A DNA stretch of 64,000 nt from JACKJP01 sp050249695 (GCA_050249695.1 JBFWQA010000003.1:1-64000), one strand, 5' to 3'; numbered from the stretch's first letter, positions 17,018 to 26,620 are shown. Notes: a model not told the origin generated them from the sequence alone. Numbers and translations: made by a program.

Positions 17018-18259
17018 ATGACGCCACAAGACACGACCAGCACCGCCAATCCGCCCGCCGCGCTTCAGGGACTGCGGGTTCTCGAAATCGGCACGTTTCT
17101 GTCCGCGCCCTTCGCGGCCATGCTTCTCGCCGATTTCGGTGCCGACGTCATAAAGATCGAACTTCCCGAGGGCGGCGATCCGATGCGCACGCTCGGCGAG
17201 TATCCCGAGGGCGGATCCAGCGGCTACTGGTGGTCCTTCATCGGCCGCAACAAGCGCTCTCTGGCGATGGACATTCGCACCCCGGAGGGCCTTGAGATTC
17301 TGGGCAGACTTGTTGAGACGGCCGACCTGCTGATCGAAAACTTCCGGCCGGGTACGCTCGAGAGATGGGGCGTCACCGCCGATTGGCTGAAGGCGCGCCG
17401 GCCCGATCTGATCCTCGTGCGGATCAGCGGCTATGGTCAGGATGGCCCGTGGCGCGATGTGCCGGGCTTTGACCGCAATGCTCAGGCCTTTTCCGGGCTG
17501 GCCTATGTTACGGGCGAAAAGGAAACCGCGCCGCAGCAGGCAGGATTGCCTGTCTGCGATTTCAACGCCGGACTTTGGGCCGCATTCGGCGCCGTCGTCG
17601 CCCTGCTGGGCAAGGCCAGGCACAATCTGCGTCACGGCAACGAGATCGACATGGCGCTCTATGAAACGATGATCCCTTTCCTGAAGGACATCCCGATGAA
17701 GTACCGGCATCAGGGACGCATCACCGAGCGCACCGGCAACACGCCCGATTATGTCGCGCCGGGCGGTGCCTACATGACCGGGTCGGGCGACTGGATTTTC
17801 ATAAGCGGCACGGGAGATCGTGTATTTCGCCGGTTCATGACCGCGGTTGGACGGCCCGACATGGCCGACATGGAGATTTTCCGCGAGAACAAGGACCGCG
17901 TCATCAACCGCAAACAGCTCGATGACGTCATTAACGCCTGGCTCGGCGAACGCACCACCGAAGAAGCGCTGGAGGCGTTCGCGCGCGAGGACGTGCCCGC
18001 GATGAAGATCCAGAGCATCGCGGACCTGATGAAGCATCCGCAAGTCATCGCGCGCGGCAATTTCGTGGATATTCCCGATCACGATCGAGGTGACGTTTGT
18101 GTCTCCGCCCCGGTGCCGAGGCTGAAGCAAATGGCCGCCACCATCCGCTGGGCCGGTCAGGATCTCGGCGAAGCGAGCAGCGAAATTCTGCGAAGCGAAC
18201 TCGGCCTCGACGACGATGAAATCGACGGGTTGGCAAAACGCGGGATCATCAAGATCTGA
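17018..18259 (+). CDS. Class III CoA-transferase (CaiB/BaiF family)
   Basis: A second family III CoA-transferase (413 aa), not closely similar to the one at 13723. It has catalytic Asp181 in PVCDFNAG, VLEIGTFLSAPFAAMLLADF near the N terminus and DLLIENFRPGTLERWG around residue 103. The ribosome site is weak (GGGCGAG). It stands alone, divergent from the acyl-CoA synthetase and convergent with the GntR regulator at 18309. It probably activates a pathway acid using succinyl-CoA or another CoA ester. The real substrate is unknown. Confidence 0.85.
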   Translation: MTPQDTTSTANPPAALQGLRVLEIGTFLSAPFAAMLLADFGADVIKIELPEGGDPMRTLGEYPEGGSSGYWWSFIGRNKRSLAMDIRTPEGLEILGRLVETADLLIENFRPGTLERWGVTADWLKARRPDLILVRISGYGQDGPWRDVPGFDRNAQAFSGLAYVTGEKETAPQQAGLPVCDFNAGLWAAFGAVVALLGKARHNLRHGNEIDMALYETMIPFLKDIPMKYRHQGRITERTGNTPDYVAPGGAYMTGSGDWIFISGTGDRVFRRFMTAVGRPDMADMEIFRENKDRVINRKQLDDVINAWLGERTTEEALEAFAREDVPAMKIQSIADLMKHPQVIARGNFVDIPDHDRGDVCVSAPVPRLKQMAATIRWAGQDLGEASSEILRSELGLDDDEIDGLAKRGIIKI

Positions 18260-18273
18260 TCATGAGGCTAAAG

Positions 18274-18289
18274 CATCGCCTTGGCGATG
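18274..18289. terminator. Short hairpin between convergent genes
   Basis: CATCGCC, a TT loop and GGCGATG form a perfect 7-bp stem 15 nt after the CoA-transferase stop and 20 nt beyond the GntR stop. It could end both transcripts, though no T-run follows. Confidence 0.4.
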
Positions 18290-18308
18290 GAATACGGCGA
18301 CGCCGCCT

Positions 18309-19136
18309 TCACTTTACGAGCCGAACGCGCTTTGCATCAAGACGGGGAGCCCGCGAGCGGCCAGTCGGCTCGCTCAGTACGTCAATGGTCGCCGGACCCT
18401 CATAGGCGGCCAGAACGAGATCGCGCATCCGCACAAGATGCGCGCGCCAGAACGTCTCGACGTCGGCAGCCCTGCCGTCCCGCATCATCTCCAGCGACGT
18501 CTCACGTTCCCGAATGCTACCCTGACGCAATTCGTCGACACTCGACCTGGTGATCGTGCGCTCGGTGACGTGTTCGTGCTGGCGGCGGATGATGTCGTAG
18601 ATCAGGGACGCCAGCAGGTGGATCGTCCTGTTGCCGCAATACCGCGTGATCAGCAGTGAGAAATCGGCGGCAAGATCGGCATAGCGGATGAGATCGTTCT
18701 GCGCGGCGATGCGCATTTCGGCCAGATTGGCTTCGAGCGCGGCGAAAGCTGTCGCATCGCCGCTTTGCGCCAGCAGCGCGGCCGCTGGCGGCTCGAGGAC
18801 CGTGCGTGCGAACCAGACATCCTCGAGCGTCGTTCCGCCGATCTGCAGGAGCACCCCCACCTGCCGCGACACGGCGCCGAGATCGACAGCATTGACCCGT
18901 GCCCCGCCGTGCTTGCCACGCGTGATGGTGATGAGCGACTCCGACTCCAGCAGACGCAGCGCTTCGCGCATCGTCGGCCGGGAGATCGAGAACGTGGCCT
19001 GCAGGACATTCTCCGGCTGCAGCTTGTCGCCTGGTTTCAGGCGTCCGCTGGCGATCTGGCGGCGGAGCTCCGCAGCAACGCTGACCGACGCCTTGGGGCG
19101 CTTGTGGCCCGCTATCCGTGATGGAGTTTCAACCAA
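18309..19136 (-). CDS. FadR-family GntR transcriptional regulator
   Basis: This 275-aa FCD-type GntR regulator has its winged helix at about residues 18-88 (KPGDKLQPENVLQATFSISRP, then TMREALRLLESESL). The rest is an all-helical FCD domain. Only a TTG start at 19136 is available before the DNA-binding domain and its ribosome site is poor, so the start is uncertain. It is flanked by the CoA-transferase (convergent) and the acyl-CoA dehydrogenase operon (same strand, upstream). It may control either. It is more distant from the GntR at 3307 than a recent duplicate would be. Confidence 0.82.
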   Translation of the reverse strand: MVETPSRIAGHKRPKASVSVAAELRRQIASGRLKPGDKLQPENVLQATFSISRPTMREALRLLESESLITITRGKHGGARVNAVDLGAVSRQVGVLLQIGGTTLEDVWFARTVLEPPAAALLAQSGDATAFAALEANLAEMRIAAQNDLIRYADLAADFSLLITRYCGNRTIHLLASLIYDIIRRQHEHVTERTITRSSVDELRQGSIRERETSLEMMRDGRAADVETFWRAHLVRMRDLVLAAYEGPATIDVLSEPTGRSRAPRLDAKRVRLVK

Positions 19137-19322
19137 GAAAGGCGCTCATCGTCTCGCATCCAGATCCTGCCGGCCCGCATTGCCGCGACTCAATCTATCC
19201 GGGACGGATGGACTCTACCACAATGCACGCCATCCGCGCGGATCGCTCATCTGGTCGCGGACGGGCCGCGCCTTGGCGGTTGGACGACGCCTTGCTCTGA
19301 GCGACGCGCGGTCGCGCTCGCA

Positions 19323-20468
19323 TCAGAACGGTGCGTGCTGCCGACCGAGAAGATCACGCGCGATGATCCCGTGGTGGACCTCACGCGGGCCGTCCGCCGA
19401 TTCCATCCCGAGACAATCCCGCAGGCGCTGCTCGAACGGGAATGACTTCGCCCAGCCATAGTGACCATGAAGCCGCATACAGGTGTACAGCGCTTCATTG
19501 GCGACCTTCACACCCCACCATTTGGCCATCGAAGACTCTGCATCGTGACGCAGACCCTGATCCTTGAGCGAGAGCGCCTTGTAGCAAAGCATACGCGCAG
19601 CCTCGAGCTTCGTCGCCTCGGTGGCGAGTTCGGTCGCAACGGCCTGCCATTTGGAAAGCGGCTTGCCCATGACCTCGCGCTGCTTGACGTATTCGATCGT
19701 CTCATCGAGGGATTTCTGGGCCGCGCCGATGCAGGCGAGCGGCACAAAGCATCGGTTGTAGCCGATGATCGTCATCGCCCAGATGAAGCCGGTGTTCTCC
19801 TCGCCTATCATGTTTCGCGCCGGAACGCGGACCTCGTCGAAGAAGAAGCTGCCGGCACGGTCGAGTCGCTGACCCATCCGTTCGAACGGAACGGCCTTGA
19901 CGCCCGGAAGGTCCGTCGGCACGCAGAAGAAGGAGAGGCCGCGCGGACCTGCGCCGCCGGTCCGCGCCGACACGAATACGACCTTCGAAACGCTGCAGAA
20001 CGTGATGCTCGTCTTCTCGCCGGAGATCACGTAGTCATCGCCGTCGCGAACGGCCTTGGTGATGATGCCGCCGGCATCCGCGCCGCCGCGCGGCTCGGTG
20101 AAGGCAAGGGACATCATCTCGCCATTGGCGATGCGCGGAATCCACTCTTCCTTGAGTTCGGGCGCCATTGCAGACGCCATCTCACCCAGATGGATCGCGT
20201 TGCTGATGATGTAGCGGATATTGTGGTCGGCGCGGCCGATCTCCTCGCAGACGATGCCGCAATCGACGAACGACGCCCCCTGCCCGCCATATTCCGGCGG
20301 CAGTCGCAGGTTGAGCAGCCCCATGTCGATCATCTTTTGCATGAATGCCTGATCGGGAAACTCGCCCGTCACGTCCCAGCGCTGATAGTTGGGGAGAAGC
20401 TCGGCCTCGGCATATTTGCGCACCGAAGCGCGAAGCATTTCCTGATCTTCCGTCAAACCAAATTCCAT
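19323..20468 (-). CDS. Acyl-CoA dehydrogenase with Asp at the usual Glu position
   Basis: The 381-aa flavoprotein has the acyl-CoA dehydrogenase layout: helical N domain, FAD-binding AFTEPRGGADAGG near residue 133, and helical C domain. Near the C terminus the base motif that normally reads YEGT is MESADGP, so Asp takes the place of the catalytic Glu. Asp is known there in cyclohexane- and cyclohexene-carboxyl-CoA dehydrogenases, so an alicyclic acyl-CoA is a reasonable guess. I start at ATG 20468; the frame upstream is non-homologous. It follows the HMG-CoA-lyase-like gene by 22 bp, implying one operon. Confidence 0.83.
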   Translation of the reverse strand: MEFGLTEDQEMLRASVRKYAEAELLPNYQRWDVTGEFPDQAFMQKMIDMGLLNLRLPPEYGGQGASFVDCGIVCEEIGRADHNIRYIISNAIHLGEMASAMAPELKEEWIPRIANGEMMSLAFTEPRGGADAGGIITKAVRDGDDYVISGEKTSITFCSVSKVVFVSARTGGAGPRGLSFFCVPTDLPGVKAVPFERMGQRLDRAGSFFFDEVRVPARNMIGEENTGFIWAMTIIGYNRCFVPLACIGAAQKSLDETIEYVKQREVMGKPLSKWQAVATELATEATKLEAARMLCYKALSLKDQGLRHDAESSMAKWWGVKVANEALYTCMRLHGHYGWAKSFPFEQRLRDCLGMESADGPREVHHGIIARDLLGRQHAPF

Positions 20469-20490
20469 CGAGCTTCTCCGTACTGTCTGG

Positions 20491-21630
20491 CTATTGCTTG
20501 TGGGTGTCGTGGTAGTAGGGGCCTGAAATCGGCTCCCGCCACGGACGCAACGTTTCATTGCGATAGGCTTCCGGCCCGAGCAGAAAATGCCTGGCCGCTT
20601 CGATGCTTTCGACGCCTGGCATATTCGGATCGTAGTATTGGCCGGGGCCGGATGGCCGCGGGCCCGCCTTCGATACGTGCCCGTTCGACGGGCGGCCGAT
20701 GATCTCTTCAAGACGCCATACGCATCGGATGAGCCTGTCGAAATCGACACCGGTCTCAATCCCCATGCCTTCGAGCATGTGCATCAGATCCTCGGTCGCG
20801 GCCATGCCGCAGGCCCGGCCGTTGCCGCCATACTGGCCGCCGCCGATGCCGCCGAGCGTGCCGTCGATCAGGACGGTATCGTCAGCGTCCAGCGTCCGCA
20901 GCGCCGCGTATATCACCGGCAGGGCCATGCCGCGCGCATTGTGGATATGAAGATGGAACTGCCTGACCTTCGGCCAGCGTTGGCGGATCTCCGCCAGATC
21001 CTCCTCCATCTCGTGCGGCAGGCACCAGCTCTGTGAGTCGTGAAGGCCGATCTCCATGACTTCGATGCCCGCGCTCTGGAGCAGATCGATCTCGCGTTCG
21101 AGGAAGGAGAATCTGTATTCGCGGGAGAACTTTCCGGCGAAATTGGAGCCCCAGGCTGAGGCGATGGCGACCCGGCCTTTGGTAATACCGCGGCGCACCG
21201 CGTCCCCCACGATCGCCTCCGGCCATATGGCCATGATCTGTTCGATGGAGCGATTGACATTCCGACGCTGATGGATGTCGCAGATATCGAGGAAAAGACT
21301 GCACCATTCTTCCTCGATCGTCAGCGGCGGGGAATAGGCCTCGGCCTGCTGCTTGGCCTTCTGATTGTGAATGAACGGCAGGTAGGTAACGCCCTCCTTG
21401 GGGCGGAACCGCTTCAGCAATTCCTCAAAGTCGGCCATCTGGGGCACAAAGCGCGGGCTGACGAATGCGCCGATCGTCAGCCGCTTGAGTCCGGTTTCGG
21501 AAAGCTCGTCGAGAAAGGCCGCCTTTGTATCGACATCGATCGCCGGGTCTTCGATGCCGAAGCCCTCGCGCATCACCTCTTCGTTGTAAATGACCGTGGG
21601 CCAGCGCACGGAAAACTCCCCGAACTGCAC
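20491..21630 (-). CDS. HMG-CoA lyase-like DRE-TIM aldolase
   Basis: The 379-aa protein belongs to the HMG-CoA lyase/isopropylmalate synthase TIM-barrel superfamily. It contains FHLHIHNARGMALP with the metal-binding HxH, and GTLGGIGGGQYGGNGRACGM followed by ATEDLMHMLEGMG, which parallels the G.GG....GN.ATED segment of HMG-CoA lyase. Bona fide lyases cleave 3-hydroxy-3-methylacyl-CoA esters to acetyl- or acetoacetate-type products. The protein is longer than standard lyases (about 300 aa), with extra C-terminal sequence. The start is a GTG with a weak ribosome site. It is transcribed ahead of the acyl-CoA dehydrogenase at 19323. Confidence 0.78.
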   Translation of the reverse strand: MQFGEFSVRWPTVIYNEEVMREGFGIEDPAIDVDTKAAFLDELSETGLKRLTIGAFVSPRFVPQMADFEELLKRFRPKEGVTYLPFIHNQKAKQQAEAYSPPLTIEEEWCSLFLDICDIHQRRNVNRSIEQIMAIWPEAIVGDAVRRGITKGRVAIASAWGSNFAGKFSREYRFSFLEREIDLLQSAGIEVMEIGLHDSQSWCLPHEMEEDLAEIRQRWPKVRQFHLHIHNARGMALPVIYAALRTLDADDTVLIDGTLGGIGGGQYGGNGRACGMAATEDLMHMLEGMGIETGVDFDRLIRCVWRLEEIIGRPSNGHVSKAGPRPSGPGQYYDPNMPGVESIEAARHFLLGPEAYRNETLRPWREPISGPYYHDTHKQ

Positions 21631-21785
21631 GACCGCGGCCGCGCTTTTTATTTGTATAACTATTATGGTTCAAGATACTATCCGTCAACGGTTTTTCGTA
21701 CGAGACGGCAGGTCGTAAGAGGCCAGAGAAGCATCACGCGGCCAACGCCGGCACCGGGTGTGCGAATGCAGGAGGAACAACCGGC

Positions 21786-23453
21786 ATGCCGGACTACACC
21801 GTCAGTGATCTTGTCGCCGAGTTCCTGTCCGCCTGCGGTGTCCGCACCGCATTCGGGATTGTCTCGGTTCACAACGTTCCGCTGCTTGACGCCATCGGTC
21901 GCCGCAATGCGATACGTTTCGTGCCGGCCCGCGGCGAGACGGGCGGCGGACATATGGCGGATGCATATGCAAGGGTGATCGGAGGACTGGGCGTCGTCAT
22001 CACGAGTACGGGGCCTGCCGCCGCCAACGCGGTCCCTGCCCTTGTCGAAGCACGCTTTGCCGGCTCGCCGCTCCTGCACATCACCGGACAGACCGCCACG
22101 CGGTTTCTGGGACGGGACGCCGGCACGGTTCATGACGTGCCCGGCCAATCCGAAATGCTGCGGGCGACCGGCAAGGCCTGCATGCGGATCAGCCGCGCCG
22201 AGGAGGCATTCGGCGTGCTCATGGCCGCCGCCGGCAGCGCCCTGTCGGCTCCCATGGGACCGGTAAGCGTCGAAATCCCGATCGATGTGCAGCGCGCGCC
22301 CGTGCAAAGACCCTCAGCGCTCGATGATCTGCGCCTTCCCGTCCGCCCGCCGGTACAGCCCGGGACAGCCGATCTCGATGATCTGGCATCTCGCGTGCGT
22401 GACGTGAAGAGACCCATGCTCTGGCTCGGCAATGGCGCCAGAGGCGCCGGCCCTGCTGCCCGGCGCCTCCTCGATCTCGGCTTCGGAATGGTCAATTCAT
22501 GGCGCGGGCGGGCGATCGTGCCCGATGACCATCCCGCCACCCTCGGCGCCATGCACGGTTCGGGCGTACCGCGGATCGAAGCGTTTTATGATACTGTCGA
22601 CCTGATGATCGTCACGGGCTCGCGGCTGCGCGGCCATGAGACGCTCGACAACCAGCTCAGACTTCCGGCGCGGCGCATCCGGATCGACGTCGACCCCCTC
22701 GCCGATGGGCGAACCTACGCGTCGGAGATGTTCGTCTGCGCAGATGCGAGCCTCGCGCTCGAAGGGCTCGCCGACAGGCTCGAGCGGGTCGGTTACCGTG
22801 CCGACCCCGGGCTCGCAAAGGACTTGGCGGAAGCCCGGCGCGAAGCGGCCGAGCAATACCGCGCGACCCTGGGCCCCTACAAAAGTTTTCCCGAACAACT
22901 GCGTGCAGCCATGCCCCGCGACACGATTTTCGTTCGCGATGCGACGGTCGCGGGCAGCACATGGGGTCACCGCCTCGTCCCGCTCTATGGCGAACGGGAC
23001 TCGGTCCATTCGGTCGGTGCGGCGATCGGACTTGGTCTTCCCTTCGGCATCGGTGCGGCGCTCGCGGCCGCCCGGCAGGGCCGCAAGGCCGTGGCGCTTG
23101 TGGGCGACGGCGGTTTCGCGCTGGCCCTGAGCGAACTCTGGACAGCGATTCAGGAAAAGGTGGATCTCACCATCGTCGTCATGAACGACGGTCTCTATTC
23201 GCAGATCGCGCATATCCAGGACGCCGTCGCGGGGGGGCGCCGGTTCTACGACCGGCTTGAGCAGCCGGATCTGATCCAACTCGCTGCCGTCGCCGGCCTG
23301 CCGGCAAGGCGGGTAAGCCGCGCCGAGGAATTCGGCGAGGCGATAGCAGAGGCAATATCCCGAACGGGCCCGTCGCTGGTGGAAGTCGACATGCACACGA
23401 TCGGCCCGGTGCCGCCCGCCGTGATCGTCACCGGCGTGGAGAAAAAGGACTGA
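21786..23453 (+). CDS. Thiamine diphosphate-dependent enzyme, acetolactate synthase fold
   Basis: This 555-aa protein has the three-domain layout of acetolactate synthase, benzoylformate decarboxylase and 2-hydroxyacyl-CoA lyase. The cofactor-activating Glu51 lies in PARGETGGGHMADAYAR, and the ThDP/metal motif is GDGGFALALSELW followed by VVMND. A strong AGGAGG precedes the start. No FAD-specific feature is obvious, so a catabolic decarboxylase or lyase is more likely than an anabolic acetolactate synthase. Its neighbours are a thioesterase and an alpha-methylacyl-CoA racemase, which would suit alpha-oxidation of methyl-branched acids. The exact reaction is unproven. Confidence 0.82.
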   Translation: MPDYTVSDLVAEFLSACGVRTAFGIVSVHNVPLLDAIGRRNAIRFVPARGETGGGHMADAYARVIGGLGVVITSTGPAAANAVPALVEARFAGSPLLHITGQTATRFLGRDAGTVHDVPGQSEMLRATGKACMRISRAEEAFGVLMAAAGSALSAPMGPVSVEIPIDVQRAPVQRPSALDDLRLPVRPPVQPGTADLDDLASRVRDVKRPMLWLGNGARGAGPAARRLLDLGFGMVNSWRGRAIVPDDHPATLGAMHGSGVPRIEAFYDTVDLMIVTGSRLRGHETLDNQLRLPARRIRIDVDPLADGRTYASEMFVCADASLALEGLADRLERVGYRADPGLAKDLAEARREAAEQYRATLGPYKSFPEQLRAAMPRDTIFVRDATVAGSTWGHRLVPLYGERDSVHSVGAAIGLGLPFGIGAALAAARQGRKAVALVGDGGFALALSELWTAIQEKVDLTIVVMNDGLYSQIAHIQDAVAGGRRFYDRLEQPDLIQLAAVAGLPARRVSRAEEFGEAIAEAISRTGPSLVEVDMHTIGPVPPAVIVTGVEKKD

Positions 23454-23459
23454 CCGGTG

Positions 23460-23903
23460 CTAGCGGCCCGCCTTGCCGGACTCGCCACGATGACTGAAGA
23501 CACCCGATGCGTTTCCAACGGTCTGATCGCCGACGAGGAGCAGCGCGTTGACGAAGATCAGCGTCTTGTTTGTCTGAACGACCTCGCAACGCGCCTCGAG
23601 GAAAGCACCGATCTCTACTCCCTTTATGAACTGGTGGTTGAGCTGGACCGTCGCCATCAGCCAGTCTTCGCGCCCATGCCTTGCCGTCATGCCGACGGCC
23701 TTGTCGGCGAGCGACAGGATGACCCCGCCATGCGCCTTGCCATTCCGGTTGCGATGCCGCTCGTCGATCCGCAGCGCGTAGCGGCCTCCCGACCCGTCAG
23801 CCCGCTGCAGGAAGGGACCGATCAGCCGTGAATAATTGTCATGCAAGGGCATCGCGCACCATCCGCCGTCATCCAGCTGCGCGATCATCGCGGTTTCGTC
23901 CAT
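23460..23903 (-). CDS. PaaI-type hotdog acyl-CoA thioesterase
   Basis: The 147-aa protein is a hotdog thioesterase of the PaaI/YbgC kind. The catalytic segment NRNGKAHGG at residues 52-60 matches the family pattern N..G..HGG, with the active-site base in the following helix. I start at ATG 23903, preceded by GGAG; 30 further upstream codons look non-native. It is convergent with the ThDP gene (6 bp between stops) and divergent from the racemase gene. It likely hydrolyses stalled acyl-CoA intermediates and frees CoA. Confidence 0.83.
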   Translation of the reverse strand: MDETAMIAQLDDGGWCAMPLHDNYSRLIGPFLQRADGSGGRYALRIDERHRNRNGKAHGGVILSLADKAVGMTARHGREDWLMATVQLNHQFIKGVEIGAFLEARCEVVQTNKTLIFVNALLLVGDQTVGNASGVFSHRGESGKAGR

Positions 23904-24088
23904 CGTCACTCCGCTCCGCTCGGCCGGCGCCCGGCGATCTAAGGGGCTTTCCGCCTCCGTTGACCGGTTCCGGCATCCTAAATAGTAATACAATTAGCGG
24001 TCTTGGTATTTCCCCTGTCCGGCAAGTGCAAGCGTGGCGCGTCCGCAAACGGGAGAACATGCGGGGCCGGCAGATGACGGAGGTCTGA

Positions 24089-25195
24089 TTGGGTCCGCTG
24101 AAGAAACTCAAGATCATCGAGCTGGCTGGCGTTGGCCCTGCTCCCATGTGCGCGATGCTGCTGGCCGATCTCGGCGCCTCGGTAATCCGCGTCGATCGCC
24201 GGCAGCCCGCCGAACTGGGTGTCCAGCGCCCGCGCAAATATGACCTGCTGCTGCGCAACCGGCCGGCGATCCATGTCGACCTCAAGGACGAGCACGACCG
24301 TGAACGGGTCCTTGACCTGATCGCGGAGGCCGACATGCTGATCGAGGGATTTCGGCCGGGCGTCGCCGAACGGCTGGGTCTCGGCCCGGATGACTGCCTC
24401 GCGCGCAATCCGAAGCTGATCTACGGCCGCATGACCGGCTGGGGTCAGGCCGGCCCCCTGGCGCAGTCCGCGGGCCACGATCTCAATTATATCGCGATTA
24501 CCGGCGCGCTTCACGCGCTCGGCCGCAAGGGGCAGGCGCCGACGGTCCCATTGAACATCGTGGGCGATATTGGCGGCGGTGCTCTTTATCTGGCGATGGG
24601 AATGCTCGCCGCGCTCCACGAGGCGCAGGCGTCCGGCAAGGGACAGGTCGTGGATGCCGCAATCGTCGACGGCGTCGCGTCGCTGATGACGCAGACGCAG
24701 GGTACGCTCGGCGCGGGCATGATGAAACATGAACGCGGCACCAACCACACCGATTCCGGCGCGCCCTTCTACGAAGTCTATGAATGCGCGGACGGCCGCT
24801 ACGTCTCCTTCGCGCCGGTCGAACCGAAATTCTACAGGCTCATGCTTGAGGGTCTGGAGCTCGATCCTTCGGAACTGCCGGCGCAATGGGACAGGGAGCG
24901 CTGGCCGGAAGCCAAGGACAGGATCGCCGCGCGCGTCAGAACCCGCACGCGCGATGAATGGGCCGCGATATTCAGCGGATCGGACGCCTGTTTCGCACCC
25001 GTGCTGACGCTGGACGAAGCTATCCTAAACGAGCATCTCGTGGCGAGGCGGACCTATGTCGATCTGGATGGCGTGGTGCAACCGGCCCCTGCCCCGCGCT
25101 TTTCGCGCAGCGTTCCCGACACCCCGAGACCCGTCTATGCATGGGACGACATGTCCGAAGAGGACATCGTGAGCCGCTGGTTGGCCGGCAGCTAG
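24089..25195 (+). CDS. Alpha-methylacyl-CoA racemase
   Basis: This 368-aa class III CoA-transferase-fold protein carries the racemase residues rather than only the transferase Asp. His130 lies in SAGHDLNY and Asp160 in VGDIGGGALY, matching the His126/Asp156 pair of mycobacterial MCR. The start is TTG at 24089 with GGAGG six bases before it. Racemases convert (2R)- to (2S)-methylacyl-CoA so that acyl-CoA dehydrogenases can act. This is one of the strongest signs that the pathway handles alpha-methyl-branched acids such as isoprenoid or steroid side chains. Confidence 0.87.
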   Translation: MGPLKKLKIIELAGVGPAPMCAMLLADLGASVIRVDRRQPAELGVQRPRKYDLLLRNRPAIHVDLKDEHDRERVLDLIAEADMLIEGFRPGVAERLGLGPDDCLARNPKLIYGRMTGWGQAGPLAQSAGHDLNYIAITGALHALGRKGQAPTVPLNIVGDIGGGALYLAMGMLAALHEAQASGKGQVVDAAIVDGVASLMTQTQGTLGAGMMKHERGTNHTDSGAPFYEVYECADGRYVSFAPVEPKFYRLMLEGLELDPSELPAQWDRERWPEAKDRIAARVRTRTRDEWAAIFSGSDACFAPVLTLDEAILNEHLVARRTYVDLDGVVQPAPAPRFSRSVPDTPRPVYAWDDMSEEDIVSRWLAGS

Positions 25196-25258
25196 GTCGC
25201 ACCGATAAGGGTTCGGGCGTGGCACGGGACGGTTCTTGGTCCTGAACAGGCCATCGGT

Positions 25259-26563
25259 CTATCGCGCGATATCGACGATGAAGGTCACGATTTCCGGATA
25301 GGCCGTAAGGATACCCAGCACGATCAGGTCCGCGGCGATGAACGGCATCACTCCCTTGAACACCGTCTGGACCGGAATGTCCGGCCGCACCCCATTGACG
25401 ATGAAGCAAAGCAGTCCGAAAGGCGGCGAGAGCAGCCCGATGCCGCACAGTTTTACCAGCACCACGCCGAACCAGATCGGATCGTATCCCAGCGAAACCA
25501 CAAGCGGGAAAACGACCGGCAGGGTCAGCAGCATCATCCCCAGCGCGTCCACGAACATGCCGAGGATGAGGTAGAGTATGTAGATGCAGATCATCACCAT
25601 CAGCGGTGACATGTTCAGGCTGTTCACCCAGTCGGCGATGAAGGTCGGGAGGTTGGCGAATCCCAGGAACAGCACGAAGATCATGATGCTCCAGACCAGC
25701 GTGAACACGACGACGGTGAGCTTTGCCGTTTCGAGCAGCGCCTGACGGAACTCGGCAAGCCGCGTCCGGTTGACGATCGCGAGCAGGAACACGAAGAACG
25801 CGGCAAGCGCTCCCGCCTCGGTTGGCGTTGCCCAACCGAAAAGCATTGCGGTGAACACCGTCATGATAACGAGCAGAACGGGGATGACACCGGGCACGCT
25901 GCGAAAGCGTTCGCTCCAGCTATAGGCCCTCGTCCTCGGACCCATTTCGGGTTTCACCGATGCCATGAAGGTGATGAGAAGCACGTAGACGAATGCCGAA
26001 AAGATACCCGGCACAAATCCCGCCACCAGCAATTTGCCGACCGACTGGTCCGTTAGGATCGCGTAGACGACCAGCAGCGTCGAAGGCGGGATCAGGGAAT
26101 CCAGAACGGAACCGGCAGCAACGGAGCCGCTGGCCAGAGCCTTGCTGTAACCCTCCTTGAGCATTTCCGGGATCGCGACGCGCGAGAATACGGCCGCGGC
26201 GGCCGCGCTGGACCCCGATACCGCCCCGAACGCGGCCACCGCAATCACGGTTGCCGTCGCAAGCCCGCCTGGCAACCAGCCGAACCATCGGCGGCAGGCT
26301 TCGAAGGCCGCCTGCGTGATGCCCGCGTAGTGGGCGAGATAGCCGATGAGTATGAACATCGGCAGCACGGAGAGCGAATAGCTCACACCCTTGGAATGAG
26401 GAATGGTGCCGGCGGTACGAAGGCCGATGTCCCAGCCGAGCATCCAGATCAGCCCGAAGAGCCCGACGAACCCCGCCGCATACGCGATGCGTACCCCTAG
26501 GAATCCGAGGATCAGCAGTGTCAGTGCGCCCGTAGCGCCGATCTCAAGAGGCGACCAGGCCAT
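25259..26563 (-). CDS. dctM: TRAP transporter large permease DctM
   Basis: The 434-aa membrane protein has about 12 hydrophobic segments and the DctM layout, including ALGMMLLTLPVVFPLVVSLG near residue 358 and the SAAAAAVFSRVAIPEMLKEG stretch near residue 140. I start at ATG 26563, with GGAGGGG upstream. It forms the ion-coupled transport channel of a TRAP importer with the DctQ at 26621 and the DctP at 27321. All three are in one operon, in the order dctP-dctQ-dctM. The solute is probably a carboxylate, but its identity is unknown. Confidence 0.92.
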   Translation of the reverse strand: MAWSPLEIGATGALTLLILGFLGVRIAYAAGFVGLFGLIWMLGWDIGLRTAGTIPHSKGVSYSLSVLPMFILIGYLAHYAGITQAAFEACRRWFGWLPGGLATATVIAVAAFGAVSGSSAAAAAVFSRVAIPEMLKEGYSKALASGSVAAGSVLDSLIPPSTLLVVYAILTDQSVGKLLVAGFVPGIFSAFVYVLLITFMASVKPEMGPRTRAYSWSERFRSVPGVIPVLLVIMTVFTAMLFGWATPTEAGALAAFFVFLLAIVNRTRLAEFRQALLETAKLTVVVFTLVWSIMIFVLFLGFANLPTFIADWVNSLNMSPLMVMICIYILYLILGMFVDALGMMLLTLPVVFPLVVSLGYDPIWFGVVLVKLCGIGLLSPPFGLLCFIVNGVRPDIPVQTVFKGVMPFIAADLIVLGILTAYPEIVTFIVDIAR

Positions 26564-26620
26564 CGTATCCCCCCCTGCACCGGCCCCTTGAGGACGCGCA
26601 GCTATTCGAAAGAAATGCAC

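Noticed and set aside
16775..18130. 451-codon minus-strand open frame
   Set aside because: Antisense to the CoA-transferase at 17018; no family features.
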